Shown here in pieces: positions 11,030-22,017 of a DNA stretch of 64,000 bases (positions are counted from its first letter, which is position 1; every line of letters starts with the position of its first letter). Under the pieces are notes generated by a model that saw only the letters and a program-made list of their open reading frames with translations, was not told where the DNA came from and searched no databases. Made by a program: the position numbers and the translations under genes. The DNA is from Patiria pectinifera (Eukaryota > Echinodermata > Asteroidea > Valvatida > Asterinidae), in assembly GCA_029964075.1 (NCBI GenBank), contig CM057129.1, positions 26,217,430 through 26,281,429 on the forward strand, read 5' to 3'.

Positions 11030-11746
11030 ACATTGGGGAGGCGGGACACTTTTCAAACTGGGTGGGTGGCGGTGGGGGGGGGGGGGGCAACCCCAAAAAG
11101 GGGCACTTGCACAGAAAAAAGGGGGCACCTTCCGTCGGTGTGAAAGTGAAATAAAAGAATATTGTCCCTTTCATTTCGCTATAAACCTACCGGTATGACG
11201 AGGAACAAATTATGAATACGTTGTCCATCTTGCCCATTGTGTTTCGTGTACCTATATTTTATGTAGAGAAACCTTTTTTTTCTCGAGAGAGGGCGCTATT
11301 GCTTTTGATGGCCAGTTCAGTGACCATTAAATTGAGTGAAGAGCACTTTTATTTTTAGGACCAATTTCCCATCTTGACACGGGCACAATTTTAATGTTGC
11401 GAGCGGGGCAATAATTGTAGTTTCGAGTGGCAGTTTTCCATCTCGAGAAGTTATCGCGAGAGGAGCACTATTGTTTTTGATGGCCAATTTTCCATCTCGA
11501 GAGGGGCACAATTTTATTATTGCGAGAGGGGTATTTGTGCTTTCGAGGGATAGTTTTCCATCTCGAGAAGGTACACAATCGTGTTAATGCGAGAGGGGTA
11601 CTTGGGCGTTTGAGGGGCAGTTTTGTTTTCATCTTGAGAGGGCACACTTATAACCGCGAAAGGGGTACTGTTATTGGCCTGGGAATATCGGGGGAGTGGA
11701 TAAGTGCCCCCGCCCCCCCCCCCTCCCATATTCCGCCGCCCCTGAA
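11030..11746. mobile_element. Non-autonomous DNA element with internal degenerate tandem array
   Basis: The ends look like hAT termini: the right end, read on the minus strand, begins CAGGGGCGGCGGAATATGG, and the left begins CATTGGGGAGGCGGGAC. Poly(G) at 11076 and poly(C) at 11708 lie just inside the ends. The interior (11280-11690) is a degenerate tandem array of TTTTCCATCTCGAGAGGGGCAC-like words alternating with TTGCGAGAGGGG. A related copy in the opposite orientation occupies about 25360-25805. It encodes no protein. Confidence 0.5.
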
Positions 11747-11954
11747 CATTGCCTGTTGCATGTTGTATTCAGGATCAACATCTACAGTATACACGCATGT
11801 TCGTTTATACTACAATATGTAATTGATTATTGACCTGATTAATGATATCGCTCCCTTTAACATTTGGTCCTTAGAGATCATTAGTATTCGGGATTAACTT
11901 CACGAATTATGACCAAGGCTAGAATTAAGAAGTCTAAGTATTACGTTGTAGAAC

Positions 11955-11960
11955 TTTATT
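11955..11960 (-). terminator. Candidate polyadenylation signal of the 12.4 kb lectin
   Basis: AATAAA on the minus strand within the phrase CTCATAATAAAGTTCTACA, about 430 bp after the ancestral lectin stop. The same phrase follows lectin 3' ends at 58387 and 61834, so the position is conserved between paralogues. Confidence 0.45.
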
Positions 11961-12387
11961 ATGAGCCTGATTATGGTTACACATACTCCTTATGTGAAAG
12001 GATTCAAATGAGAAATATTACATAATACTACCAATTAATATGAGCCGTACTCCAAGAAAAGAAAACAATCACACCAAAAACATCTGTAAAATCAATCCTT
12101 CTGGTAGGACGTCATTTAGATTCGAAAGCCAAGAATGTTATCTAAAGAATGGTATGTCAGGTGTCACATGAATGTTGCTGGGTCTACTTTCCTGCATTGC
12201 AGTACCTATGATCAGTGCAAATGTTCTATCTTGAGCAACAGTCCTAGTGAAGAGTTCAACAGCCAAAACACGAGAAGTCTCCGTTTGACATGATCTGAAG
12301 TTCCCTACATTATAAAAACTACACATACAATCAATTAAATGATCTGAAGTAATTAAAATCCGCGTGCAAATCGTTCCAAACGTTACT

Positions 12388-12900
12388 TTAGAGGCAAGAG
12401 TCAACTTCAAGCCGCCCTTCGTTGTTGGTAGTGAAGCAGGATCCGACAGATTGTCGCTTGCAAACAGCCAGCAGCTTCACCTCACACCGTACGTCATTCC
12501 ACTTCTAGTCCACTGGCCTTATTTTAATACAGTCCTCCCACCCTCCGTAGTTATTCGGCTCTCCCTCCTTCCAGTTGGTGTAGTTCCCTCGACCGTCTTG
12601 AGATCCGTCACACTCCCACTCACCCTCCTGCCTGCGATCGGTGCAAGCCACCCAAATATCACTGCCTTGGGCCAAGCTTGCCAGGAAGTCGTTTTCCTGG
12701 TCTGAGCGCGGCGCTGCCATCTTGGCTCCTAGTCTGTCGTCGTACGTCAGAGGCTTTTGGGTGATGAGGTAGCAAGATCCACCCCATTTCTTCCAGGGAG
12801 CAGTGCAAAGCCCATGGCGTCGGTAACATGGTGAAGACGAGCTTACACAGCATAGACAGAGAACAAATGATACTAAGATGCCGACTTTTGCACGAGACAT
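12388..12900 (-). pseudogene. C-type lectin with an internal stop and a deletion (EPN type)
   Basis: The frame starts at 12900 with a signal peptide (MSRAKVGILVSFVLCLCC) and reads 131 residues to a TAG at 12505-12507. Two differences from paralogues are visible. Six residues around the conserved REAC cysteine are missing after TYDD, in frame. A TAG stands just before the WND motif. After the TAG the same frame continues without further stops to the family C-terminus ending at 12388. The open part keeps EPN but lacks WND and the last four or five cysteines, so it should not form a stable calcium site. It is most likely a young pseudogene; a truncated product cannot be excluded. Confidence 0.85.
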
Positions 12901-13056
12901 TGTGTCAAACTTGAATCATGTTAAAATAAGAGCTGTGCATCGTTCTTCGTGCTGCATCATTTGCAGTGGACAAGTGTCATACTTTGAATTGCATTTTTTT
13001 TGTAATCTTTGTACGTCATCGGACCATGTTCGTTACTTCCAGTGAGTGGTCAGTGT

Positions 13057-13071
13057 AATAACCACGACAAC
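13057..13071 (-). promoter_or_regulatory. Degraded X-box-like motif of the 12.4 kb lectin
   Basis: AATAACCACGACAAC sits about 157 bp upstream of the ATG and is followed by the conserved CAACAC...CATCATCGTTGCCC block. The core is mutated relative to working paralogues, in line with the broken coding sequence. Confidence 0.35.
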
Positions 13072-13334
13072 ACAAAACAAAACAAGCATCATCGTTGCCC
13101 GAGTGGAAAATATATAGGAGGGAAAGCAATTACATAAATTTACGCGTCTGCGGTTATATCGTATTGTTTCACGAAGAGCTATATCTCAGCCTTTTTTTAA
13201 ATTTTTTTTTTATGCTAATGCAAACTTTCATATTCACGGCAAATGTGTGTCACTTGAGGCAGAAATCTCAGTGTTACAACTATTTCAGCACCACAAGTAG
13301 CCAGAAACTTGGATATTTTCCTGCCCATTGCAAA

Positions 13335-13805
13335 TTTTCAGAATTTTCTCACAAACGTTTTCAATGAACACATGTTTGGGGTAAAAAATTGAACAGAAAA
13401 CCCCTTAACCTCGTGTCTATGACATCACAGCAACAGCGCCCTCAGTTATCCGGATAAGCATTGAACATTTTTACTGTTTTAAGAAGTGCACTTTTCAATA
13501 AAATAAAAAAGGAATGTCAAATAGATTTTACACATTTAAAGTGTCCATCAAATGAATGTTTCTCTAAGAAACACATTTTGTGCAACTTTCTTAACCACTT
13601 ACAAGTTTGAAAACTATTGACATCCTTTTTTGCTTAATTTTATTCAGAAGTGCACTTCTTTCAATATTTTAAATTGTTCATGCTTTTCCGGACAACTGAG
13701 GGCGCTGTTGCTGTGATGTCATCACAGGAAGACACTGTTTAGTTTGGGGGTTTTCTGTTCAAATGTGAATCCAAAAATCTCCTCATTGAAAACATTGGCG
13801 AGAAA
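13335..13805. mobile_element. Foldback MITE
   Basis: Two arms are inverted. The left holds GAACAGAAAACCCC (13391) and CATCACAGCAACAGCGCCCT (13424). The right holds AGGGCGCTGTTGCTGTGATG (13699) and GGGGTTTTCTGTTC (13746). The arms extend weakly outward (AACGTTTTCAATGAACA left, TCATTGAAAACATTGG right) and inward to AAGTGCACTTT. It encodes nothing. Confidence 0.65.
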
Positions 13806-15047
13806 AATGTTCTCATTTGGCTTTACTCTCATTTGCTGACACAACAACGAATCAACAAATAAAAGAAAATTTACAACAGTAAAGTATCCAATATTATGGC
13901 CACCTGCCGCGCCTGAAACCTGCCTGCTCTGGTGGTAATAATTATGAGGCTCGATAATAGGCGCCAGGCGGCTGTGGATCATGCGCTCCAAGATCTAATA
14001 TGGAACGCACAGCAGGGATCTGTAACTCTTGACGTCATCGGTTGGCTTGTTCGGCTTCGGAATGGCAATTACCGTCGCTCTTCTCCTCCAGATCTTACGG
14101 ATTCTGAGCCGCCGCATGCATGAGGAGAAGAATTTTCCCATCCATGTGAGGGCAACTTTCCCAGGTGTTCAAATATCAGGTGTTCAAATATCAGTGTTCA
14201 ACAGTGACAAAAGTGACAAAATGATGCCTGCTCGGCGCATCCATGTTTTGCACAAACCTATGGGAAACTCGAAATTTTGAACGTTTTTTGTACGTCTATT
14301 TGCATATCATATCCGCGTTTGTATACTATACGTGCGTAATCGAAGCTGATACGCGCCAAAACAAACGCGCACAGTAAATGAGTGTTTCATTTTGCTTTGT
14401 GTAAACAACGCAAACGCGAACGCGTATGCGCGTATGCGCTGCAGAATTGCCGTGACGTTTTTTTTTAATCAGATCGGATGGTTCTAGCTCGGTAGCTGCA
14501 TTAGCCCGATTTTCCGATACGCAAAACAGCCGCTGTTCCAGAGCTGTAGGCCTATTTCGTGTCTATTTTTTTCCACTGGCTGCTTTTTGGATTTTCTCCC
14601 TTGATATCGACATTCATACGTCAGTCCTAGCTTAATTCTCACAAGACTGACGCCGTGCGAGGTGAGTATCCTACTTTCATTCTGACAGGTTTTACAACAT
14701 GATCCGTGCAACAGTTCCGCCGTACAGTTTGCTCTATAACTCTTACTGGACCGGCCAAAGAGGAGTACAGTCGTTTTCCTAGTTCCGGATAGCAAACATC
14801 ATTCAGGCTGCTTTCGGCTCAACTACTCCACGAATTCAAGTGACACTGGTTTAAAAGTTTACCTTGAGTGATGGAGAGACTACAAAATATTTTCCCAAAT
14901 TTAAGCTTTTTTTATTGTGACTTTACGACGTCCAAAGTACCGATGCCGCTTTTCCTAGTTCCGGATCGGTTCAATCACTTTGAACGGCATTTTTTGGTAC
15001 AAGCTGACATCCATGCTAGATCAATTTTTTAAATCATAACAAACAAG
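13806..15047. other. Non-coding, with short duplicated phrases
   Basis: No recognisable gene. CCACTGGCTGCTTTTTGGAT occurs at 14573 and 15151, and TTTTCCTAGTTCCGGAT at 14773 and 14950. They suggest a rearranged repeat family around the palindrome at 15048. AGGTGTTCAAATATC is tandemly duplicated at about 14162-14191. Confidence 0.4.
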
Positions 15048-15119
15048 ATGTGGGTGGATGCCATCGTTAATTTTGACCCTAATATTAGGGTCAAAATTAA
15101 CGATGGCATCCACCCACAT
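15048..15119. repeat. Perfect 72 bp palindrome
   Basis: Two 36 bp arms are exact reverse complements with no spacer, meeting in AATATT. The arms begin ATGTGGGTGGATGCC and end GGCATCCACCCACAT. Confidence 0.95.
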
Positions 15120-15928
15120 AATAGGCCTACCCACATTTACCCAAATTTTCCACTGGCTGCTTTTTGGATTCAAATTAAATTTGTAGCCCAGGTTGGACAC
15201 CGTTGTTGTAATGCAATAAAGACATCGTCCAACCTTTTTGACCCAAATATGCCTAATTTGCATAAACTGTTAATCCCTGCCGCGTAATATATTTATTCCC
15301 ATATTTTGGTATATTATTTATTTTCTATTTTTTTGAAAAGTTTATTTTAGTGATTCGACTAGCACACCTTTACATAAATATCATTTCCTTTAGCATAATA
15401 AGTGACTGAATAATTATGAGGACATAGCAACGATCCAAAATGGCTACAATATACCCAACAATTGCGCGCATTTACCTTGTCTCCAAATATCATCAAGTTG
15501 TCTTGCCAAACCTCAGTATTCATGAGCATCAAATTCATCAGGCTGCTTATTTACACAGTTGCCCTATTCAAACTTTATGGAAAAATCATGTGAACAGTGA
15601 TACCGTTATGACACGAGTTATTAGCCTCTGAAGTTTTCTCCACAGACTCTCGGAGAGCATTGGGCTATTCATTGCAAAACACTCCGTCGAGAAAGGCAAA
15701 ACAATTACTGACTTTTCAAGTTACAACGGAACCAGAGACATCGAGAGAAAGAGCTATTTTTATCTATGTTTCCTTTATACCGCTCTAGATGTTCATGACA
15801 GTTAGCCTCTTATTTAAAAACAAAAATCGATGTCATTATTCCTACATCACAGTGATGATGTCATCTTCATAGTGGTATATCGATCTATCTCTGAACTCTT
15901 TCTCTCTTTTTTTTAACAGAAAAACGAA

Positions 15929-17080
15929 ATGGTAATCAGCTGTAGCGTGCTTGGCTGCAATGCCAAGCAGAGGGTTGAGGGATGTCTTTCCTTTCATCGG
16001 TAAAATTTATATCACGGGCGTTGACGCTATACCTGAAGGGGGAGGGGCGATGGCGCTCACTAAAAATGGGGGAAGGGGTCATTAATTTGGGTTCAATTAT
16101 TTAGGGACGCTGTTGGAAAGAAATAATGTATTCCGAAGTATTATGAATGTATTTCACATCTTGAGCTCATGTATTATGATCATGAAGGCTATCGTTGCTT
16201 ACTTTAAAATTTGCATCATCCATTTTCTCCTAATTCTAATGCATGAGATCAATATTGGTTTCCAATTCTATGCAGTGGTATAGGCCTATCCATAATTTGG
16301 GAGAGGGATGGGCCCAAAAGATTCGAAGAAGCCAGGAAGTGGCAGCGCTCGTAAATTAGTTTCTTGAAAATGGCAATCCCCCTTTATCTGGAAACGCTAC
16401 TTGTCGTTATCTAATCGAGTTGACACACATTAATTTTATCCAACTTAGCCAGTCGCTGTCTTTATACCAAACCAAAAATGACTTGCGATTGCCAGAATTA
16501 TGCAGATCTGAGATAGTTTTGGGCAACGCGTCTACATGTAGGCCTGTAGTTTATATGAGGCGTGGCCCTGATCGTTTCAGCTTTCACCCAGTAGATATTA
16601 TCAGGCGTCTGGTTTTTTTTCCCTCATCTGTACTGCAGCTTTCCTCTGAATGATCAACAAAGACTTGGGAAGTGGATTTTGGGAACAGGGAGAGAACGAT
16701 GGAATCCCAACAAATACAGTTTCATATGCAGTCTACACTTTGGTGAGGAATGTTTTAAGTATTCAACGAAGAAAGGTGCCAAAAAGAGAGTATTGTTATC
16801 AAAGCACGCCATCCCCATGGTAACCAGCAAGTCAAAACAAGGCCACACAAAATCTGCAGGCGTACAAGTTGATGAGTCCGAACTTGGGGCACTTCCACTA
16901 AAGCGCCGAAGATTGACCAAAGATGACGACCACATGTACTCTTCCTCAAGTTCCACGGATAAAACAACCACGACGAAGATCAGAGCGCTGCAACAAAAAG
17001 TACGAAGGCTTGAAACGAAAAACAAAAGCATGAAAAACATGTTAAAAACATTGAAGAAAAAAATCCCTATTGACAGATGA
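15929..17080 (+). CDS. THAP-domain protein with coiled coil, two exons
   Basis: The coding sequence is join(15929..15999,16639..17080), giving 170 residues. Exon 1 begins at ATG 15929 and encodes MVISCSVLGCNAKQ...LSFHR; the donor GT is at 16000-16001. The acceptor AG is at 16637-16638 and splicing restores FHRFPLNDQQRLGKWI in one frame. This is a THAP zinc-binding DNA-binding domain: C5-x4-C10, the FHRFP phrase, RW, then CSLH as the second C-x2-H pair, closing with AIPMV in the place of the family's AVPT-like box. Residues about 90-125 are basic and Ser-rich. Residues about 130-168 (TKIRALQQKVRRLETKNKS...) form a coiled coil. An AATAAA follows at 17232. The family contains transcription regulators and P-element-type transposase N-termini; with no transposase core seen, a small regulator or a domesticated or truncated fragment are both possible. 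Confidence 0.8.
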
Positions 17081-17231
17081 TGCGTATGAACTTAAACAAA
17101 ATCATTGGTTGTACAGGAAAGGTTCGATTTTCGTGATCCTTTTGTTCTGATATAAAATTATTTATAACTTAACTGGGCTGTGTCTAATGAAATAGTTGTT
17201 GGCCCGACCATGCACTCTGCGTTTGTAACTC

Positions 17232-17237
17232 AATAAA
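17232..17237 (+). terminator. Polyadenylation signal of the THAP gene
   Basis: AATAAA 152 bp after the THAP stop codon, the first on this strand. Confidence 0.55.
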
Positions 17238-17589
17238 CGCCTTGATCTCCAGTGGTTTTGAGTCAGTATCAAAAACCTAGGAAACTAATATCAAACACAC
17301 CATTCCAGGAGAAACAATTAGAACAGACATTAAAGTAAGACAGAGTAAATAAAGTTAAATTAGTCAGTAAATTTAAGTTAGTTTGTAAGTTAAATAATAT
17401 TGATTAATTGGCTTACCTGTACAGCGATTCAAAGTTTACGAAGGCGTAAAAGCCGGGCGACTGCCATAAGGCGTGTTATTTAATTTAATGTTTCTTCATT
17501 GAAGTTCTATTGTATCGGTCTTATAGTGTCCCGTCTCGTTGTTTGTCAAGTTGCCCATGTCCGTTTGTGTATCAAATTGTCCGTGTAGC

Positions 17590-18330
17590 CTATATTGACT
17601 AGTTAATGACCATTAGAAGGAATGACTTTAGGTGGTTTGGGGTACCTGTAATTCCTTTTTTTCTTGTGTTAGAACGTTTCCTTGGTAGGTATAGTTTCCG
17701 TGGAATAATCCAACACATCCTTAACCTAATTCTCGCACAATATGGAGTATAACTATATTCAGGCTAATAGTTCTCAGACCTTGATACTACAAAAGAAGTC
17801 TGAACTGCCTAGCCTGAGTAGTCAGACGTGTTGAGTCCTGATTCCCTTCTGACCCATCGATAGGAAACACCGCAGTTATGAAATCAATTTGTAAAAGATA
17901 ATTCATTAATCGTGCCAAGCATTACCAGTTTGTACCCACATAACATTTGTTTATGTTTTGTTGGGTAATTGCTAATTGTTTGTTCTAGATGACAATCGTG
18001 ACAATTCAACCAGCCATGCTAGAATTCTCCGAAACATGGGGGACACTGTTCGCAATGTCAAAAGTTGGCGGTGAATGATTATAAACAATTAGTACTTATA
18101 ACACTTCGAAATTCGCAAAAACGACATTTCTTTCATGCAGATATTGATCTTCGTTTTGTAACTGTAATTGCACACACGCATTTTTAATTTCAAAAGTAAT
18201 AGCTTGGAAATTGATCAATAAAGCTTTACTTAGAAAAAAATCCTATCCTTAGTTCTCGTCAGCTTTGCTGTAAAATTATTGACTTCTCCATCTGCCCAGA
18301 GTAGCTTGTTTACTTTCATCTATGAACACT
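17590..18330 (+). repeat. Lectin 3'-flank block without a lectin
   Basis: It matches 28590-29170 and partly 25045-25340 at many phrases (AGAAGGAATGACTTTA, AGTCAGACGTGTTGAGTCC, ATTGACTTCTCCA, TCTGCCCAGA). In those places the block lies downstream of plus-strand lectins. Here the preceding sequence is the THAP gene, so this is a stranded flank of a lost lectin copy. Confidence 0.6.
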
Positions 18331-18407
18331 TAGAATATTGGCCTCGGATACACAACAGGGATGGGGTGTGTTGGGTGTGGGGTTGGGCTGGGGATATTTG
18401 GACATCA

Positions 18408-18500
18408 TCTGACGCGGCTTTTTTTTTTTACCTAATTTTTTTGCTTCAAATGTCGGTTGATGACTGCAAATGGTGCCCGACTAAACACAATGTTTCGATC
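18408..18500 (+). mobile_element. Fragment of the Harbinger-like MITE
   Basis: The phrases GACGCGGCTTTTTTTTTTACC, TTGCTTCAAATGTCGG and AATGGTGCCCGACTAAAC match the interior of the intact element at 32600-32968. No terminal inverted repeats remain. Confidence 0.7.
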
Positions 18501-18721
18501 GAGTACGGTGAAAATACACTGAGTAGCCCTATTCTACGGTGGACGTCTCATTGATATAACGCCTACTTGGATTGGTCTGCGTTCCCATCGTAGCGCGTAA
18601 CGAAATTTCCTATTGGATGAATTTCCTCTATGGAGCGGGATACACATCTATATACACATGCAATAAACGCTGCCACAAATCTTGCAGCATGTGCTTGCTG
18701 CGATGCGCGCTAGGTAAAAGT

Positions 18722-18784
18722 GTCCCCCCCCCCCAGACAGATTTACCGGGTCACGAGCCGGTAAATTTGTCCGGGGGGGGGGGG
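18722..18784. repeat. G/C-capped hairpin
   Basis: A poly(C) run followed by AGACAGATTTACCGG, a short loop, then CCGGTAAATTTGTCCGG and a poly(G) run form an inverted repeat with about 25 bp arms. Confidence 0.75.
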
Positions 18785-18830
18785 AACACATTTACCAGGG
18801 GGGGACAGAATTACCTGCCACACCGGCCCC

Positions 18831-19060
18831 GGTCCAAAGGCTCATTAGTCCGAAGGTTCAATAGTCAGAAGGTTCGTTGGTCCGAAGTATATAGGTTCAT
18901 TAGTCCGAAAATAGAGTATAAGGTTAATATTCCGAAAGTTCGATAGCCCGAATGGACGATAAAGTTCAACAGTCCGAATATACTGCATTGAACATTATTG
19001 TAAATTTGGACTATTGAACCTAGTGTGCTTTCGGATTATTGAACCTCCGGACTGTATCTG
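18831..19060. repeat. Degenerate tandem repeat of a GGTTCATTAGTCCGAA unit
   Basis: The unit GGTTC-(A/G)-(A/T)-TAGTCCGAA recurs about seven times from 18831 to 18985 with variable spacing. It then appears in reverse orientation (GGACTATTGAACC, TTCGGATTATTGAACC) at 19005-19060, so the array folds on itself. Stray units occur at 22050-22150 and 22685-22745. Confidence 0.75.
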
Positions 19061-19214
19061 TATCTGTATCATTATAGTCGGTAAAGCATCTCAGGGGCAA
19101 CAGCGTACCAGCTTACAGCCAAATGGTTGCTAACAAAAAGCGTCATGCCGTTGTTAGGCAAAGCTAATCCGATTATGCACTTAGATGATATGAACAGAGC
19201 AGCATGGGCGGAGA

Positions 19215-19320
19215 TCCGGGGGGGATGGGGGGGATATATCCCCCCCCCACCTTTTGACCAGGGGGGGATGACCAATGTAATCATCCCCCCCCCCCACTTT
19301 TTCAAGGCAGGCGTACTAAT
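19215..19320. repeat. Alternating poly(G) and poly(C) tracts
   Basis: GGGGGGATGGGGGGG, then CCCCCCCCCACC, then GGGGGGGATGA and CCCCCCCCCCC within about 90 bp. These can pair in several ways. It resembles the inner ends of the poly(G)-bearing elements elsewhere in the window. Confidence 0.7.
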
Positions 19321-19399
19321 TTGGGCAGGGTCCGTAACTTGCCAATACCCCTTGACAGGCCAGCTACACGCAGCCCAGCAAGTGCAAGTGTCGTTCGCT

Positions 19400-19511
19400 T
19401 ACCGTAATTTTCGGAATATAAGCCGCCCTGTGTATAAGCCGCAGCGCTCCAAAAACTTCAGCATAAAATTCAGGCCACAGTGTATAAGCCGCACCATCGT
19501 ATAAGCCGCAT
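19400..19511 (+). repeat. ATAAGCCGC-type dispersed repeat
   Basis: TACCGTAATTTTCGGAATAT is followed by four spaced TATAAGCCGC(A) words. This phrase belongs to a repeat seen widely in animal genomes; its class is not determined here. Confidence 0.6.
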
Positions 19512-19540
19512 CATTTTATGTACATGTATTGTTGATGTAC

Positions 19541-20143
19541 CCTAACGTGGCGCGGCCCCCAACGTGGCGCACTTTGATTTTTCGCCTGTAGCGCCTAGCT
19601 AGAGCAAAAGTTTTAACTGAAATTTCACAGAAAGTGACATTTCATCAAGTTCTAAACACTCCCGTTCATAAATCGTGATTTTATTCACCCGTTACAAAGT
19701 TAGAAGAAAAAATTATTTTGGCGTGATTTTCCGATTTTATTTTCAAGTGCAAAGTGAACACTTTGAAAATGCCCCGAAAAATAAGAAAATAATTTTCTGA
19801 CGAACATCTGGCTGGGTATGTAAGTAGAGATAATAATGATTTATCAGAATTTATCAAGTTAACAGAAATTCTTAAATGTTAATTTGGAATTTTCCGAGAT
19901 TTATTTAAGTGCGCCACGTTAGGGAACACTCCGCGAATTTGTGCCCAATTTCCGGACGCCACCGTTTTTAAATTTCGGATTAAATTTTATGAAACCGAAA
20001 TAGTTCACAGAGGTTAAATAGCATGCATTAATAAGGTCAAAGTACCAGTATTTTACTGCATGAATTTGAGGTTTGTCAACAAAGAGGTTTGGCAACACTA
20101 CACGAGGAAAGTTGGGTAAGCTTCGAAGTGCGCCACGTTAGGG
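19541..20143. mobile_element. Probable MITE with CCTAACGTGGCGC ends
   Basis: CCTAACGTGGCGC at 19541 is inverted as GCGCCACGTTAGGG at 20130-20143, with another inverted copy at 19911. The left end has a second forward copy at 19561. The interior is AT-rich and non-coding. The target duplication is not clear, so the exact limits are uncertain. Confidence 0.5.
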
Positions 20144-20209
20144 AACACGACTATATTCATTAGCAGAGAATTATAAACAGGACCGCCGCAACAACTCTCT
20201 CATGCATGC

Positions 20210-20920
20210 AGTGGCGTAGCCACCGGGGGGCGGGGGGGGCCACCCCCCCCCATGAAACCTTGTCCCCCCCCCCTGAGATTTTGAGTTTCTAAAAAAATTT
20301 TCATTGATCTACATGACGCCATGGGCGTCAATCCTGGGGGGACAGGGGGACTGGTCCCCCCCCCCCCCTTTTTGAAGGGTGGGGGACACAATATCAAATG
20401 CCCCCCCCCCCCAGACTTTTGAACTTGTGTCTCATTTACAGGGCCCTATTATGTACTACAATGTATCTTTTGCTTAGAAAATATTGGTTAAAGTGGTCAG
20501 AAATTGCCTCAGATAGCACCACAGAGCATTTAGAATCCAAAATTTTTCGGGGCCCTTAAGCGGGCCCCGAACCCCACGCCTATAGCTCAGAATACCGATA
20601 GCTGATTCAATGACTCCAACCTCGAAAACGATGTTCAAATAATTATCTTTTGCTAAGAAAATATTAGATAAAGCATGGAGGAAAGTGGTAAGAAATTGCT
20701 TCAGATCACACCACAGAACATCTAGAATCCAATTTTTTTCGGGGCCCTTTTTTCGGGGGTTTACCTCAACCACTAGCAAGGGCTTTGCGCCCCCCCCCCC
20801 CCCCCCCGGGGCCCTTAAGTGGTTTCTTGGACCCCGTGCCGTGTCGCGTTCCACACAAGGATGGCCTTTCAAAAATCATCCCCCCCCCCCACCTGTGACA
20901 AGAAATCTCCGCCACTGCAG
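20210..20920. mobile_element. Nested poly(C)-rich hAT-like elements
   Basis: The left end CAGTGGCGTAGCCACC at 20212 and right end CTCCGCCACTG near 20908 resemble hAT termini. In between lie at least six runs of 8-18 C or G and two diverged copies of a block with GGGGCCCTTAAG and CTAAGAAAATATT (20475-20580 and 20640-20830). It looks like insertions into insertions. It encodes no protein. Confidence 0.5.
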
Positions 20921-20999
20921 AGCAGTGAAATTCATGCACGCCCAAAAACATGGCATTTTGAACGTTGTGTTTCACAGAAAATATGCTCAGTATGATTGA

Positions 21000-21771
21000 A
21001 ATGTTACAATATAACGGAATGTTACAATATAACGGAAGAAGAAATTCTAAACTTCCTGTCAGTGAAAAAATCGATGCCGAAACGTCAATGCTGGTAACTG
21101 GTAAAGCTGACCTTCAAATCTGGAAGAAATCGTTCGAAAACGTCCCCAAATCTCTGTATTTATATCAATTTCTAGGAATTTACGAAAGTTGTTATTTCAC
21201 GAGTAGTTGAACACATAATCTGTTGGTGCTAATGCTTGCGTTACAAATTGAACCATCTGTAAGGAAAATTTCCACGAGGAATTTTAGTCGCCCAAACCCA
21301 CGTGTATGGTTTTCCTATAGCACTGTAGGCGCTACGGTTGACCGATTTCGGCACGGCCACACAATGGACGATTGCATATTAGCATATTCACTCGGCTTAA
21401 CTTAGCGTGGGTCTCGGTATCGACCAATGGAAGCCAGCAAGAGGGTGATATTTATCAATTAATAACTCGTGAAGGAGGCTTTTACGCAAATTGTTACTGC
21501 ACACCATAATGGATAGGAACCGTATTAATTTTGTGATGCTTGAAAAGATTGACAGACATTGCTAGCGCCAGTGTTACAGCTTTCAAATATGCACGTAGCC
21601 AGGCCTATTTTTTTCAATTTCAACGAAAAGTAAAAAACATATCACAACGATTTTTAGCACATAATTGGATCATTATGGAAATAAACCCTGAAAGTTGCAT
21701 GAAGATACTTCAAACGGGAGAAATTAATTTTCAAAGATTTCGCCCGCCAACGTGAACATGTGTGTACCTGT
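21000..21771. other. Non-coding stretch
   Basis: GAATGTTACAATATAACG is duplicated in tandem at 20998-21034. Nothing else recognisable is seen. Confidence 0.4.
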
Positions 21772-22017
21772 AGTTTCATTCAAAACAAAGTGTTCAGTAA
21801 CCTTTAGAAATCGCCCTTCGCAACCACATAGCTGCTTAGAGAAAAGACAATGAGAAGAAATTACAGTTTTAGAGGTGGGAGGAAAAGTCCAGACGATATT
21901 CTGGGGAAAACCCACGGAATCTGGTAGGGACTGAAAACCCAATCCACATATTGACCCAGGAGGGATCCGAACCCGGGTCATGGAAAATGAGGAACCGCTA
22001 CGCCAACCTGACTCCCC
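21772..22017 (-). mobile_element. tRNA-derived SINE
   Basis: Read on the minus strand the head begins GGAGTCAGGTTGGCGTAGCG with an A-box (TGGCGTAGCGGTTCC) and a B-box (GGGTTCGGATCCC, plus-strand 21962-21974), followed by a non-tRNA body (GGGTTTTCCCCAGAATATCG). It is a different family from those at 5276 and 22183. Confidence 0.65.

Noticed and set aside
14484..14795. 103-residue minus-strand frame
   Set aside because: No family features and no start or promoter context; it overlaps a repeated phrase.
20200..20397. Gly/Pro-rich frames in the 20.2-21 kb region
   Set aside because: They are translations of poly(G)/poly(C) runs.
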